Shown here: piece after piece, positions 35,788 to 44,873 of the stretch | How the letters are laid out: every line of letters starts with the position of its first letter | Position numbering within the stretch: position 1 is the stretch's first letter | Assembly (NCBI GenBank): GCA_934343805.1 | Contig: CAKRIN010000017.1 | Span: 1-54,435 of the forward strand | Length of the DNA stretch: 54,435 nucleotides | DNA from: an uncultured Lachnospira sp. | GTDB lineage: Bacteria; Bacillota; Clostridia; Lachnospirales; Lachnospiraceae | Direction of reading: 5' to 3' | The notes under the pieces: generated by a model | Database searches by the model: none | Seen by the model: the letters and a program-made list of their open reading frames with translations, nothing else | Told to the model about the DNA's origin: nothing | Made by a program: the position numbers and the translations under genes

Positions 35788-36012
35788 TGTAGATGTGCTG
35801 TGTGTATATTTTCGTGGATGATCGATTTATGACGAGCTGTGTGGGAGTTAATGCCGTTAGATGCATAAGCGCTGTGAATGAAAGCTCGTTCAAGCGAAGC
35901 GCGTTTGCTTTCGTTCACAGTAAAAAACTTTGCAGATAACGGCATTTACTCCCACTAAGCGCAGGAATCATGAGAGCTTACACGAAAATATACACACAGC
36001 ACTGCCACTACA
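35788..36012. repeat. 225-nt nested palindrome
   Basis: Fills most of the 284-nt gap between two genes. Nested inverted arms: TGTAG/CTACA (35788-35792, 36008-36012); a perfect 22-bp pair (35795-35816 with 35981-36002); a 19-bp pair with one mismatch (35841-35859 with 35937-35955); and a 13-bp pair (35872-35884 with 35908-35920, one G-U) that extends inward by one more pair. The whole could fold into one long interrupted hairpin or cruciform. No ORF or transposase lies inside. Possible MITE-like element or structured RNA. Confidence 0.7.
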
Positions 36013-36052
36013 GACATAATATACAGAATAAATTAGCTGGAAGGAGAACATT

Positions 36053-36901
36053 ATGCTACATAAAACAATTACTATAGACTTACCATACGAAAAAATGGGA
36101 ATAGAACAATCGGGGAGTGCTACGATAACCACATATATCAAGGATGTATTCCCTAATGACCAGGATCCGTTTAAGAGACCTCTTATTGTTATATGTCCGG
36201 GTGGAGGATATAACCACCATTCTCCGAGAGAGGGAGAGGCTATAGCTATTAAAATGCTTGATATGGGGTATAATGCAGTTGTATTACGATACAGTCTTGC
36301 ACCGGTTACATACCCTGCACAGCTTTTTGAGGCTGCTTACACTATGAAATATGTAAGAGATAACGCGGCAGAGTGGGATGTTGATCCTGATAAGATTATT
36401 ATTGCAGGATTCTCAGCAGGAGGACATGTTGCGGGACTGCTTGGAACCGGATGGAATTCTGAAAGACTGGATTATCTTCTTACAGATGTATTAAAGTGCA
36501 GCCATGAATATATCAGACCTGATGGCATGCTTCTTGGATATCCGGTTATTACTTCCGGAGGGGATGCACACAGGGCGTCATTTGAAAGAAGCCTCGGGGA
36601 CAGATATGATGAACTTATAGATGAGGTTTCAATAGAAAAAAGAGTAGATAAAGATACACCTCCAGCATTCATATGGCATACGTGTGAAGACAAGACAGTT
36701 CCTCTTGAAAATTCACTTCTTATGGTTGAAGCATTAAGAAAACAGGGAATATCGTTTGATTATCATGTATATGCGAAGGGAATGCATGGACTGGGACTTG
36801 GAACGAGGGAGACGGCAACTAAGAATATGGGGCATTTCGAGCCACAGGTTTCATCATGGACCGATGCTTTCAGAGAGTGGATGGGAGTAATGTATGAATA
36901 A
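36053..36901 (+). CDS. Alpha/beta hydrolase, acetyl-esterase/lipase type
   Basis: 282 residues of alpha/beta-hydrolase fold. The oxyanion region is VICPGGGYNHHSPREGE. The nucleophile is Ser121 in AGFSAGGHVAG, the likely acid Asp is in HTCEDKTVP and the His in AKGMHGLGLG. It is close to the BD-FAE/Aes group that deacetylates plant polysaccharides or small esters. No signal peptide, so cytoplasmic. SD AAGGAG precedes ATG 36053. It overlaps the next gene by 8 nt, implying joint work on a carbohydrate (inference). Confidence 0.88.
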   Translation: MLHKTITIDLPYEKMGIEQSGSATITTYIKDVFPNDQDPFKRPLIVICPGGGYNHHSPREGEAIAIKMLDMGYNAVVLRYSLAPVTYPAQLFEAAYTMKYVRDNAAEWDVDPDKIIIAGFSAGGHVAGLLGTGWNSERLDYLLTDVLKCSHEYIRPDGMLLGYPVITSGGDAHRASFERSLGDRYDELIDEVSIEKRVDKDTPPAFIWHTCEDKTVPLENSLLMVEALRKQGISFDYHVYAKGMHGLGLGTRETATKNMGHFEPQVSSWTDAFREWMGVMYE

Positions 36902-39380
36902 AAGCATGTACGGCCTTATGAACTGGCCGGAGATAGAGGGAATAGTATATGCAGAGTGTGATAAGCCTAAGAAGCTTCTTGGCGGACATATATGTGATAA
37001 GGGATTTCTGGTACAGGTAATAAGACCTGATGCAGTGTCTGTAAAGATTAATGCTGAGGGAAGAAAAACACCTGTAAATATGGAAAAGGTGGATGAAGCA
37101 GGATTTTTTGCGGCACTTATACCGGGAAAGAAGAAATATGCTTATACAATAACTGTTGAGAAGGTTAATGGAGAAAAATGTGAATATATTGATCCATATT
37201 CGTTTGATGATATTACTTCTGAGGCTGATTACAAGGCATTTTTTGCAGGAGAAGAAACTAAAGTACAGGATATATTCGGAGCACACAGAAAGTGTGTCGA
37301 TGGACATGATGGAATCCTGTTTACTGTATGGGCAGGCGAAGCAGAAAGTGTCAGTATTGTAGGTGATTTTAACAAATATGACAGCAGGGTTAATCTTATG
37401 CATAGGATTGGAACGGACGGCGTATTTGAACTATTTATTCCGGGACTTCCAGATAATACTGAATATATGTATGAGATTAAGAAAAAGGGACATACAACAG
37501 AGAGAAAGACAGATCCTGTTGCAAGAAAGGTATCATCTGTTCCTGTTACAGCTTCTTCAGTGTATGAGAATAAAGAATATAACTGGAATGATTCATCATG
37601 GATGAATATGCGTAAGAAAAATGCAGGACAAAAAAAGCCCGTAACCATATATGAGGTATCACTGCGTGGATGGGCAGAGCGTTTGAAAAAGACAGGCAGG
37701 ACAAAGAATACAGGCTATCAGGCAATTGCGGACAGCCTTTCAGAGTATGTGACAGCACAGGGGTATACTCATGTCAATCTGCTTCCAGTGTGTGAATATC
37801 TTAATGAAGATATGAATGGATATGCCACAACCGGTTATTTTGCACCTGCATGCCGTTATGGCACACCGGATGCATTTAAGGCAATGGTCGATACATTCCA
37901 CAAAGCAGGAGTGGGTGTTATTATTGACTGGAATGGTGCGTACTTTGGAACGGATTCAAAGGGACTTATTGATTTTGATGGCAGCAATGCATATGGTTAT
38001 CTTAAACCTACACTTGAAAAGCATCCTGACTGGGATATAAGAACATTTGACTATTCAAAGGGCGCAGTAAGAAGCTTTCTTATATCAAGTCTTCTTATGT
38101 GGATAGACGAATACCATGTAGACGGAGTAAGGATAGATGGCGTGGCTTCAATGCTGTATCTTGATTATGGCAAAGAACCTTCGACATGGCAGCCTAATAT
38201 ATATGGCGGCAATGAGAATCTGGATGCAATAGATTTCCTTAAGCAGATGAATAAAGCTGTTGCTGCAAGAGGCGATGGGGTTATAACTATTGCTGAGGAA
38301 TCAAGTGGATGGTTTGGAGTAACTGCTGCTGATAACAATGATTCACTTGGTTTTACTTATAAGCAGAATAATTGCTGGACGGGAGATTTCTTTGAGTTCA
38401 TTAATAAAGATCCGCTGTTCAGGAAAGGAGAGTATGACAGACTCACATATGGAATGTTATATAATTATGGTGAGGATTTCCTGCTGTCTTTTGATCATGA
38501 CTGCTTTAAGGATGCTGCATTTGTACAGATTGTACCAGAGGCTGATACAGATATGCAGCTTGCAGATATAAGAGCAGCTATTGGATTTATGTATGCTCAT
38601 CCGGGCAGTAAAATGCTTGCTATGGGACAGGATGTAGGTCTGCCTCAGGCTTTCAGCACAGATGCAGCTTATTGGGAGCATGCTGGAGATAAAGCATATA
38701 AATCAATGGAAAAGTTCATTGCTGACCTTAACAGGTTCTATTCTGATAATATGTGTATGTATGAACAGGATGACATACCGGATGGATTCACATGGCTTGA
38801 TAACTCTAATGCGGATGAAACTGTAATTGCATTTGAAAGAAAGGATAGTAAAGGAAACAGACTTACGATTGCTGTTAATTTTACTCCGGTAGACAGAAAT
38901 GATTACAGGCTTCATGTCGGCATGCGTGGCAAATACAAAGAAGTATTTAACAGCGCATGGAAGATATATGGGCAGGATGCAGAAGAGAACGGACAATATA
39001 TTAATTCTGACAATGATGGTGATGGATATGAATATATTGATGTGAAGCTTGGAGGTTTGTCATTTGCAGTATACAGCTGTGAGCCGTATACTGATATAGA
39101 ATTAAAAGAGATTGAAGTGCTTAAAAAGGCTGCAATTGCCAAGAAGGAGGCAATGGAAAAGGCAGCAGAGGCAGAAAGGCTTGAACAGATTGCAGTAATG
39201 GAAGCCAAACGTGCAATTGAGGCTAAGGAAGAGGCGGAAAGAGCATGCAGGGAGGCTGTGAAGGCAAAAGAAGATGCTGTCAGAAAAGCAGAGAATGCAA
39301 TAAAGGCAAGCAGAGAGATTGATATTCAGACAAAGAAAAAGCTGGAAAGTCTGCATAAGGATAAAGAACGGAGGCGTTAG
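36894..39380 (+). CDS. Divergent GH13 branching-enzyme-like protein with C-terminal coiled coil
   Basis: 828 residues. Two N-terminal beta domains of the CBM48 type (near 30-95 and 120-210) precede a GH13 barrel closest to GlgB: TIYEVSLRGWAE, HVNLLPVCEYLNED, YFAPACRYGTPDAFK. Nucleophile D415 (VRIDGVASM), acid/base E468 (IAEESS) and D536 (SFDHDC) are kept. In region I, DWNGAYF, the usual His is Tyr350, and the VVHGK stretch after region IV is lost. The last ~95 residues (from about 734) are a Lys/Glu/Ala-rich coiled coil, unusual for GlgB. The gene overlaps the esterase gene by 8 nt and ends 2 nt before mscS. Active branching enzyme, altered specificity or a glycogen-binding scaffold are all possible. 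Confidence 0.8.
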   Translation: MNKSMYGLMNWPEIEGIVYAECDKPKKLLGGHICDKGFLVQVIRPDAVSVKINAEGRKTPVNMEKVDEAGFFAALIPGKKKYAYTITVEKVNGEKCEYIDPYSFDDITSEADYKAFFAGEETKVQDIFGAHRKCVDGHDGILFTVWAGEAESVSIVGDFNKYDSRVNLMHRIGTDGVFELFIPGLPDNTEYMYEIKKKGHTTERKTDPVARKVSSVPVTASSVYENKEYNWNDSSWMNMRKKNAGQKKPVTIYEVSLRGWAERLKKTGRTKNTGYQAIADSLSEYVTAQGYTHVNLLPVCEYLNEDMNGYATTGYFAPACRYGTPDAFKAMVDTFHKAGVGVIIDWNGAYFGTDSKGLIDFDGSNAYGYLKPTLEKHPDWDIRTFDYSKGAVRSFLISSLLMWIDEYHVDGVRIDGVASMLYLDYGKEPSTWQPNIYGGNENLDAIDFLKQMNKAVAARGDGVITIAEESSGWFGVTAADNNDSLGFTYKQNNCWTGDFFEFINKDPLFRKGEYDRLTYGMLYNYGEDFLLSFDHDCFKDAAFVQIVPEADTDMQLADIRAAIGFMYAHPGSKMLAMGQDVGLPQAFSTDAAYWEHAGDKAYKSMEKFIADLNRFYSDNMCMYEQDDIPDGFTWLDNSNADETVIAFERKDSKGNRLTIAVNFTPVDRNDYRLHVGMRGKYKEVFNSAWKIYGQDAEENGQYINSDNDGDGYEYIDVKLGGLSFAVYSCEPYTDIELKEIEVLKKAAIAKKEAMEKAAEAERLEQIAVMEAKRAIEAKEEAERACREAVKAKEDAVRKAENAIKASREIDIQTKKKLESLHKDKERRR

Positions 39381-39382
39381 AA

Positions 39383-40273
39383 ATGCAATTCTTAGGACTT
39401 GCTGCTGATGCAGCAACAACTATTCAGGATGAAACACAACAGATTACAAAGTTCTTTTCTATAGCACATCTTAAGTCACTGCTCAATGAACTTGGCAACT
39501 GGTCTGTATCGTTAGTAGGAAAGATCATTATAGCAGTACTTATATGGGTAATTGGAAAAAAGATAATTAAGCTGCTTGATAAGCTTGTAAAGAAAATGCT
39601 GGACAGAAGCTCGCTTGATAAGGGAGTTGTTAATTTTGCTGTTTCAGTACTCAAATTCGTTATGTATGCGGTGCTGGTAATGATAGTTGTGGACAAGCTG
39701 GGATTCCAGACAACGTCCCTGCTTACATTGTTTGGCTCAGCAGCACTTGCAATTGGCATGTCACTGCAGGGAAGTCTGTCTAATTTCGCAGGTGGTATTC
39801 TCATACTTATATTTAAACCTTTTAAGGTTGGAGATTATATTATAGCTGGTGACAAGGAAGGAACAGTTAAGTCTATTGAAATATTGTATACAAGACTTAT
39901 TACAATTGATAATAAAGTAATTATGCTTCCTAACGGTTCACTTTCTAATTCCAGCATTGTTAATGTTGGAGCAGAGAATACAAGAAGAATTGATATTGAA
40001 ATAGGTATAGGTTATTCGTCTGACATACCAAAAGCCAAGAAGCTTCTGGAGGAGGTTATTAATAAGGAGAATGGCATCCTTAAGGAAAAGGAAGTTCTGG
40101 TTGTGGTCAAGAGCCTTGATGAGAGCTGTGTGACTCTCGAAACAAGAGCGTGGGTCAATACATCAGATTACTGGAATGTAAGATTTGATCTTCTTGAGAA
40201 GTATAAGAATATATTTGACGAGAATGGAATAGAGATTCCATTTAACCAGCTGGATGTACACATGAAGCAGTGA
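39383..40273 (+). CDS. mscS: Small-conductance mechanosensitive channel, MscS family (copy 2)
   Basis: 296 residues with the classic MscS layout: three helices, the Gly/Ala-rich pore helix TLFGSAALAIGMSLQGSLSN, then FKPFKVGDYIIAGDKEGTVKSI and VIMLPNGSLSNSSIVN. The C-terminal domain ends in PFNQLDVHMKQ. GGAGG lies about 9 nt before ATG 39383 inside the preceding gene's end, and only 2 nt separate the genes. It is third in the esterase/GlgB-like/mscS operon. It is closer to E. coli MscS than the 16.5-kb paralogue. Confidence 0.94.
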   Translation: MQFLGLAADAATTIQDETQQITKFFSIAHLKSLLNELGNWSVSLVGKIIIAVLIWVIGKKIIKLLDKLVKKMLDRSSLDKGVVNFAVSVLKFVMYAVLVMIVVDKLGFQTTSLLTLFGSAALAIGMSLQGSLSNFAGGILILIFKPFKVGDYIIAGDKEGTVKSIEILYTRLITIDNKVIMLPNGSLSNSSIVNVGAENTRRIDIEIGIGYSSDIPKAKKLLEEVINKENGILKEKEVLVVVKSLDESCVTLETRAWVNTSDYWNVRFDLLEKYKNIFDENGIEIPFNQLDVHMKQ

Positions 40274-40308
40274 ATTCAAATGAATTAATAAAATATAATT
40301 AAATATCT

Positions 40309-40360
40309 GATACGAAAAGGGCTGCCGCACTAGAATTAGTGAGGCAGCTCTTTTTGTATC
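40309..40360 (+). terminator. Intrinsic terminator after mscS
   Basis: A long stem (GATAC...AAAAGGGCTGCC pairing with GGCAGCTCTTTTTGTATC) with an inner CACTA/TAGTG pair and five T. Confidence 0.9.
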
Positions 40361-40497
40361 TGTGTATTATAAGATACACTGTTTTTACTTATTTTTTACA
40401 TAATTTGGACACATTTTCCAATTAATATCATACTTGTAAAAAGCAATGAGCCAGAAAACATGGAACAGGCTTATATTAACAGAAAGGAGTGTCTGGG

Positions 40498-41307
40498 ATG
40501 GCGATAGAAGTATTTAACCGTTATGAAAAGAAATACATGATGGATGAAGAAACTTTTTATAAGCTGACAGACCTGATATCAGATTATATGGATCCGGATG
40601 CATATAACAAAGATGGTCAGGCTTACAGGATAAGCAATATCTATTATGATACTGATAATGACCGGCTTATAAGAGCATCAATAGAGAAACCGGTTTACAA
40701 GGAAAAATTAAGACTTAGAGCATATGGGACGCCAGAGCTTTCTGACATGGTTTTTGTAGAAATCAAAAAGAAGTATAACGGCATCGTCAACAAAAGAAGA
40801 ACTTCAATGACTCTTAATGAAGCATACAATTATCTTGATAAAGGTGATATGCCTGATCTGGAGAATGGAAAGATTAACAGGCAGGTATTAAAAGAGATAG
40901 ATTACTTTAAGAATTATTACGGACTTGTACCAAAGCTGTATCTTTCATATGACAGATTTGCATATTTTGAAAAAAACGATGGAGATTTCAGAATTACATT
41001 TGACAAGAATATTACAACGAGAAGAGAAGATGTCAGACTGGAACATGGAAGTTACGGAAATAAACTGATTCCGGAAGGTCAATACCTTATGGAAGTCAAG
41101 ATTAGTGGGGCTGTACCGCTATGGTTTACAAAAATTATATCAGGACTTAATATTTATCTGGTATCATTTTCTAAATATGGTACAGAGTATAAGAACTATG
41201 TTCTGGCAAATTACATGAGAACAGGATTAAAAGGAGAAAATATATGTTTGAATCAATATTTACATCAACATCAGAGAATGCAATCAGTATTAGTGAATCA
41301 ATGTTAG
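40498..41307 (+). CDS. VTC-domain polyphosphate polymerase-like protein
   Basis: 269 residues with a VTC (PF09359) triphosphate-tunnel fold: VFNRYEKKYMM at the start, YRISNIYYDTDND, KEKLRLRAYG, FVEIKKKYNGIVNKRR, KLYLSYDRFAYF and YLMEVKIS, which supply the lining acidic and basic residues of the tunnel. In yeast Vtc4 this domain makes polyphosphate from ATP. The bacterial relatives usually pair with a DUF4956 membrane protein, as here. ATG 40498 follows AAAGGAG; GTG 40489 overlaps that site. The last 64 nt overlap the DUF4956 gene in another frame. Confidence 0.85.
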   Translation: MAIEVFNRYEKKYMMDEETFYKLTDLISDYMDPDAYNKDGQAYRISNIYYDTDNDRLIRASIEKPVYKEKLRLRAYGTPELSDMVFVEIKKKYNGIVNKRRTSMTLNEAYNYLDKGDMPDLENGKINRQVLKEIDYFKNYYGLVPKLYLSYDRFAYFEKNDGDFRITFDKNITTRREDVRLEHGSYGNKLIPEGQYLMEVKISGAVPLWFTKIISGLNIYLVSFSKYGTEYKNYVLANYMRTGLKGENICLNQYLHQHQRMQSVLVNQC

Positions 41308-41936
41308 GAGTGCTGGTGGCTGTTGTTATAGGAATTGTCATAGCGTTTGTATATACACTTATATCTAAAAAGGATGGATACAATAAGAGCTTTATTATAG
41401 GACTTGCTCTTTTGCCGGCAATAGTGGCAGCAGTTATCCTTCTTGTCGGAAGTAATGTCGCAAGAGCTTTTTCGATGGCAGGAGCTTTTGCCCTTGTAAG
41501 ATTCAGATCAGCACCGGGAAGCGCAAAAGACATATCGGTTGTATTCTTCTCAATGGCGTGCGGACTTGCGTGTGGACTTGGCTTTGTAACATTTGCGGGA
41601 TGCTTTGCAGTGCTTATCCTTCTGGTACTTGTTGTTATATCAGTTACCGGTTTTGGAAGCAGAGGAGAAAACAGGAAGCAGTTAAGAATCACAATACCTG
41701 AGAATCTTAACTATACCAGTGTTTTTGATGATATATTTGTAAAGTATCTGAGTGAAAATACGCTTAGAAAAGTTAAGACAACTAACATGGGAACGATGTT
41801 TGAACTTACCTATGAGTGCAGAATGAAAGACGAAAATGAGCAGAAAGACTTCATAGATGAGCTTCGTGTAAGAAACGGAAATCTAAATATAACAATGGGA
41901 ACTATACCTAACTCGGACGGGAACAACCTTAATTAG
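41244..41936 (+). CDS. DUF4956 family membrane protein
   Basis: 230 residues with four membrane helices (near 16-37, 50-70, 83-105, 112-135) containing [17 protein letters not shown], the family's signature loop. A cytoplasmic ferredoxin-like domain of ~90 residues follows. DUF4956 is the regular partner of VTC proteins; a role in translocating or anchoring polyphosphate, as yeast Vtc membrane subunits do, is inferred. SD AAAAGGAG lies inside the VTC gene. Followed by a terminator. Confidence 0.85.
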   Translation: MFESIFTSTSENAISISESMLGVLVAVVIGIVIAFVYTLISKKDGYNKSFIIGLALLPAIVAAVILLVGSNVARAFSMAGAFALVRFRSAPGSAKDISVVFFSMACGLACGLGFVTFAGCFAVLILLVLVVISVTGFGSRGENRKQLRITIPENLNYTSVFDDIFVKYLSENTLRKVKTTNMGTMFELTYECRMKDENEQKDFIDELRVRNGNLNITMGTIPNSDGNNLN

Positions 41937-41948
41937 AATTGTAAAAAT

Positions 41949-41988
41949 AAGCTGTGCCAGCAAATACGAGAAGCTGGCACAGCTTTTG
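41949..41988 (+). terminator. Intrinsic terminator of the VTC-DUF4956 pair
   Basis: A perfect 13-bp stem (AAGCTGTGCCAGC at 41949-41961 with 41973-41985), an 11-nt loop and a T tract. Confidence 0.9.
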
Positions 41989-42024
41989 TATGTACTTTTG
42001 TACAGAGATTTTTTTATTAAAAGC

Positions 42025-42053
42025 TTGTATATTTGGGTGTTTTATTATATTAT
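42025..42053 (+). promoter_or_regulatory. Promoter of ireB-ruvX-DUF1292
   Basis: TTGTAT (42025-42030), a 17-bp spacer and TATTAT (42048-42053), 29 nt before the ireB ATG. Confidence 0.65.
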
Positions 42054-42081
42054 ATTCAATATACGAAAGGGCGTGGTAGAT

Positions 42082-42339
42082 ATGGTAGATAACAACACTC
42101 AATTTTTTAAAACTCAGCCAGAAAAGACAATTTCAGTAGAAGGTATACTTGAGCAGGTGTATCTTGCTCTTAAAGAAAAAGGATATAATCCTGTTAACCA
42201 GATTGTAGGTTATATTATGTCAGGTGATCCAACATATATTACAAGTCACAATAACGCAAGAAGTCTTATTATGAAAGCTGAGAGAGACGAACTTGTGGAA
42301 GAAGTAGTAAGGTATTTCATTGAAGGAAAAGGCTTATAG
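42082..42339 (+). CDS. ireB: IreB/ReoM family regulatory phosphoprotein
   Basis: 85 residues, DUF965. IreB/ReoM are small cytoplasmic substrates of the PASTA Ser/Thr kinase; in Firmicutes they link cell-wall stress to peptidoglycan synthesis (via ClpCP and MurA in Listeria and Bacillus). Sequence: [19 protein letters not shown] and [18 protein letters not shown] are diagnostic. Thr residues near the N terminus are candidate phosphosites. The start is ATG 42082; the long upstream frame to 41986 overlaps a terminator and promoter. First of ireB-ruvX-DUF1292, matching B. subtilis yrzL-yrrK-yrzB. Confidence 0.93.
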   Translation: MVDNNTQFFKTQPEKTISVEGILEQVYLALKEKGYNPVNQIVGYIMSGDPTYITSHNNARSLIMKAERDELVEEVVRYFIEGKGL

Positions 42340-42340
42340 A

Positions 42341-42766
42341 ATGAGAATTATAGGTCTGGATGTCGGAACGAAGACTGTAGGAGTAGCCCTAAGCGATGCG
42401 TTAGGGATTACTGCACAGCCATATGAGACGATAACACGAAAAGAGAATAACAAGCTTCGGAGAACGTATGCACGTATTGAGCAGATTATTGAGGAGAATG
42501 ATGTTTCTGAGATAGTCGTAGGATACCCTAAGAATATGGACGACAGTATTGGGGAAAGGGCTAAGGCCTGCGAAGAATTTGCTGCTGCAATAGGCAGGCG
42601 TACAGGACTTCCTGTTACATTGTGGGACGAGAGATTAACAACAGTGGAGGCGGATGAAGTACTCGGAGAATGTGGGGTTAAGCGTGAGAACAGGAAAGCT
42701 GTAATTGATCAGTTGGCGGCTGTTTTTATTCTGCGTGGATATATGGAATCAAAGAAAGAACAGTAA
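42341..42766 (+). CDS. ruvX: Holliday junction resolvase-like / pre-16S rRNA nuclease RuvX (YqgF)
   Basis: 141 residues with an RNase H-like fold: [18 protein letters not shown] at the start, [18 protein letters not shown] and [15 protein letters not shown]. The acidic residues in LDVG, DERLT and the C-terminal [13 protein letters not shown] fit the catalytic set. YqgF matures the 16S rRNA 5' end. The start is ATG 42341, one base after the ireB stop; an in-frame ATG 42320 inside ireB is rejected on family length. Confidence 0.94.
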   Translation: MRIIGLDVGTKTVGVALSDALGITAQPYETITRKENNKLRRTYARIEQIIEENDVSEIVVGYPKNMDDSIGERAKACEEFAAAIGRRTGLPVTLWDERLTTVEADEVLGECGVKRENRKAVIDQLAAVFILRGYMESKKEQ

Positions 42767-42817
42767 TCATTAAAGTAGTTAATGACTGCATTATTATGCC
42801 TGGAGGACGTGTTTTTT

Positions 42818-43081
42818 ATGGAAAAGCTTGGATTTGTTGATGAGAACGGAGATAATAAGGAATTCTATGTTGTTGAAGAGACAAGAATTAATGGAATTAA
42901 TTATCTTCTTGTTACAGAATCAGATGATGAAGATGAGGATGCAGATGCTTATATCCTCAAAGATGTATCAGAGGCTGTAAGCGAGGAAGCTGTATATGAG
43001 TTCGTTGAAGATGACAGTGAACTTGAGGCAGTGGGTAAGGTGTTCTCAGAGCTTATGGATGAAGATGTAGATCTTATGTAA
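42818..43081 (+). CDS. DUF1292 family protein (YrzB-like)
   Basis: 87 residues, strongly acidic. The pattern EFYVVEETRINGINYLLVTESDDEDED with AYILKDVSE is typical of DUF1292 proteins, which nearly always sit after yrzL-yrrK. No motif gives a function. GGAGG at 42802-42806 precedes ATG 42818; the earlier in-frame ATG 42782 has no site. Confidence 0.88.
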   Translation: MEKLGFVDENGDNKEFYVVEETRINGINYLLVTESDDEDEDADAYILKDVSEAVSEEAVYEFVEDDSELEAVGKVFSELMDEDVDLM

Positions 43082-43093
43082 TATTATTAATAA

Positions 43094-43122
43094 TTTATGG
43101 ATACTACAATGGGATGTATAAT
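43094..43122 (+). promoter_or_regulatory. Possible promoter of the RNase J gene
   Basis: A perfect TATAAT (43117-43122) with a poor -35 TTTATG (43094-43099) 17 bp away. Confidence 0.5.
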
Positions 43123-43166
43123 CCTGTTGTTATTTTGTTATATTTATTTATTTTTATGAGGTGTTT

Positions 43167-44837
43167 ATGAAAAGAGAACAGAATGCATCTGTTAAGGTTA
43201 TTCCACTTGGAGGTCTTGAACAGATAGGAATGAACATTACTGCCATTGAGTATGATGACAGTATTGTTGTTGTGGATTGCGGATTGTCTTTCCCAGAAGA
43301 GGACATGCTTGGTATTGATCTTGTTATACCTGATGTTACTTATCTTAAAGAGAATTTAAAGAAGGTTAAGGGATTTGTTATTACGCACGGACATGAGGAT
43401 CATATTGGAGCAATTCCTTATGTACTTAAGGATGTTAATGTGCCGATATATGCAACCAAGCTTACAATGGGACTTATTGAGTCCAAGCTTAAGGAGCATA
43501 ATATGTTAAAGAGTGTCAAGAGAAAGGTTGTTAAGTATGGACAGTCAGTAACTCTTGGCGATTTCAGGGTAGAATTCATAAGAACTAATCATAGTATTGC
43601 TGATGCAGCAGCTCTTGCTATATATTCTCCGGCAGGTATCATTGTCCATACAGGAGATTTTAAGGTTGATTATACTCCTGTATATGGTGATCCAATAGAC
43701 CTTCAGAGACTTGGAGAACTTGGAAAAAAGGGAGTGCTGGCACTTATGTGTGATAGTACTAATGCTTTAAGACCAGGATTTACTATGTCTGAGAAGACAG
43801 TAGGAGCAACATTTGAAAAGATTTTTAATGATAATAAGAATAGCAGGATAATCATTGCTACATTTGCATCCAACGTCGACAGAGTACAGCAGATCATCAA
43901 TTCGGCTGTTAAGTATGGCAGAAAGGTCTGCGTTGAAGGACGAAGCATGGTTAACATCATTGAGGTTGCAGAAGATCTTGATTATTTAAAGATACCTGAT
44001 GGAACTCTTATTGAAACAGATGAGATGAAGAATTATACACCTGAGCAGATTGTGCTTATTACAACAGGAAGCCAGGGTGAGTCTATGGCAGCTCTTTCAC
44101 GAATGGCTGCTAACCTTCACAGAAAAGTATCAATCCAGCCGGGTGACTGTGTTGTGTTCTCATCTACACCAATTCCGGGTAATGAGAAGTCAGTTGCCAA
44201 GGTTATCAATGAACTTGGCATGAAGGGTGCCAAGGTTATATTCCAGGATACACATGTATCAGGACATGCATGCCAGGAAGAGATTAAGCTTATATATTCA
44301 TTAGTTAAGCCTAAGTATTCTATTCCGGTTCATGGTGAATACAGACATCTTGTTGCACAAAGAGATGTGGTTATGTCACTTGGATATGATAAGGATCATG
44401 TAGTTATTGCCAAATCAGGTGATGTGCTTGAACTTAATGAGGAGCATGCACAGGTTGTAGATCATGTACAGACAGGAGCTATACTTGTAGATGGTCTTGG
44501 TGTTGGTGATGTCGGTAATATTGTATTAAGAGACAGACAGAATCTTGCAGAGAATGGTATTATCATTGTGGTTCTCACTCTTGAAAAATATACAGGTCAG
44601 CTTATTGCCGGACCGGATATTGTTACAAGAGGATTCGTATATGTAAGAGAGGCAGAGGAACTTCTTGATGAGGCTAAGGCTATTGTATCTGATTCAGTAG
44701 ATAAGTGCCTTGATAAGAATATTACTGACTGGAGCAAGATTAAGAATATAATTAAGGATGATTTAAGTGAATATCTGTGGAAGAAGATGAAGAGAAATCC
44801 TGTTATTCTTCCAATTATTATGGAAGCACAGATTTAA
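43167..44837 (+). CDS. rnj: Ribonuclease J
   Basis: Metallo-beta-lactamase/beta-CASP ribonuclease with endo- and 5'-3' exonuclease activity, central to mRNA decay and rRNA maturation in Firmicutes. The zinc motif THGHEDHIGA starts near residue 73, with further ligands in HTGDFKVDYTP. The beta-CASP region holds TTGSQGESMAALSRMA, SSTPIPGNE and the HVSGHA and VHGEYRHL motifs. 556 residues. ATG 43167 follows GAGG; GTG 43161 overlaps that site. RNase J1 versus J2 cannot be told here. Confidence 0.96.
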   Translation: MKREQNASVKVIPLGGLEQIGMNITAIEYDDSIVVVDCGLSFPEEDMLGIDLVIPDVTYLKENLKKVKGFVITHGHEDHIGAIPYVLKDVNVPIYATKLTMGLIESKLKEHNMLKSVKRKVVKYGQSVTLGDFRVEFIRTNHSIADAAALAIYSPAGIIVHTGDFKVDYTPVYGDPIDLQRLGELGKKGVLALMCDSTNALRPGFTMSEKTVGATFEKIFNDNKNSRIIIATFASNVDRVQQIINSAVKYGRKVCVEGRSMVNIIEVAEDLDYLKIPDGTLIETDEMKNYTPEQIVLITTGSQGESMAALSRMAANLHRKVSIQPGDCVVFSSTPIPGNEKSVAKVINELGMKGAKVIFQDTHVSGHACQEEIKLIYSLVKPKYSIPVHGEYRHLVAQRDVVMSLGYDKDHVVIAKSGDVLELNEEHAQVVDHVQTGAILVDGLGVGDVGNIVLRDRQNLAENGIIIVVLTLEKYTGQLIAGPDIVTRGFVYVREAEELLDEAKAIVSDSVDKCLDKNITDWSKIKNIIKDDLSEYLWKKMKRNPVILPIIMEAQI

Positions 44838-44873
44838 TGCGTTATGTGTATGCATAAGGAGAGGGTTGTTTGA

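Noticed and set aside
36894..39380. Annotation as a normal glycogen branching enzyme glgB
   Set aside because: The region I His is Tyr, a conserved stretch is lost, a coiled coil is added, and no glg genes adjoin it, so I call it only GlgB-like.
41986..42081. N-terminal extension of IreB
   Set aside because: It would overlap the preceding terminator and the ireB promoter, and family members start at about MVDNN.
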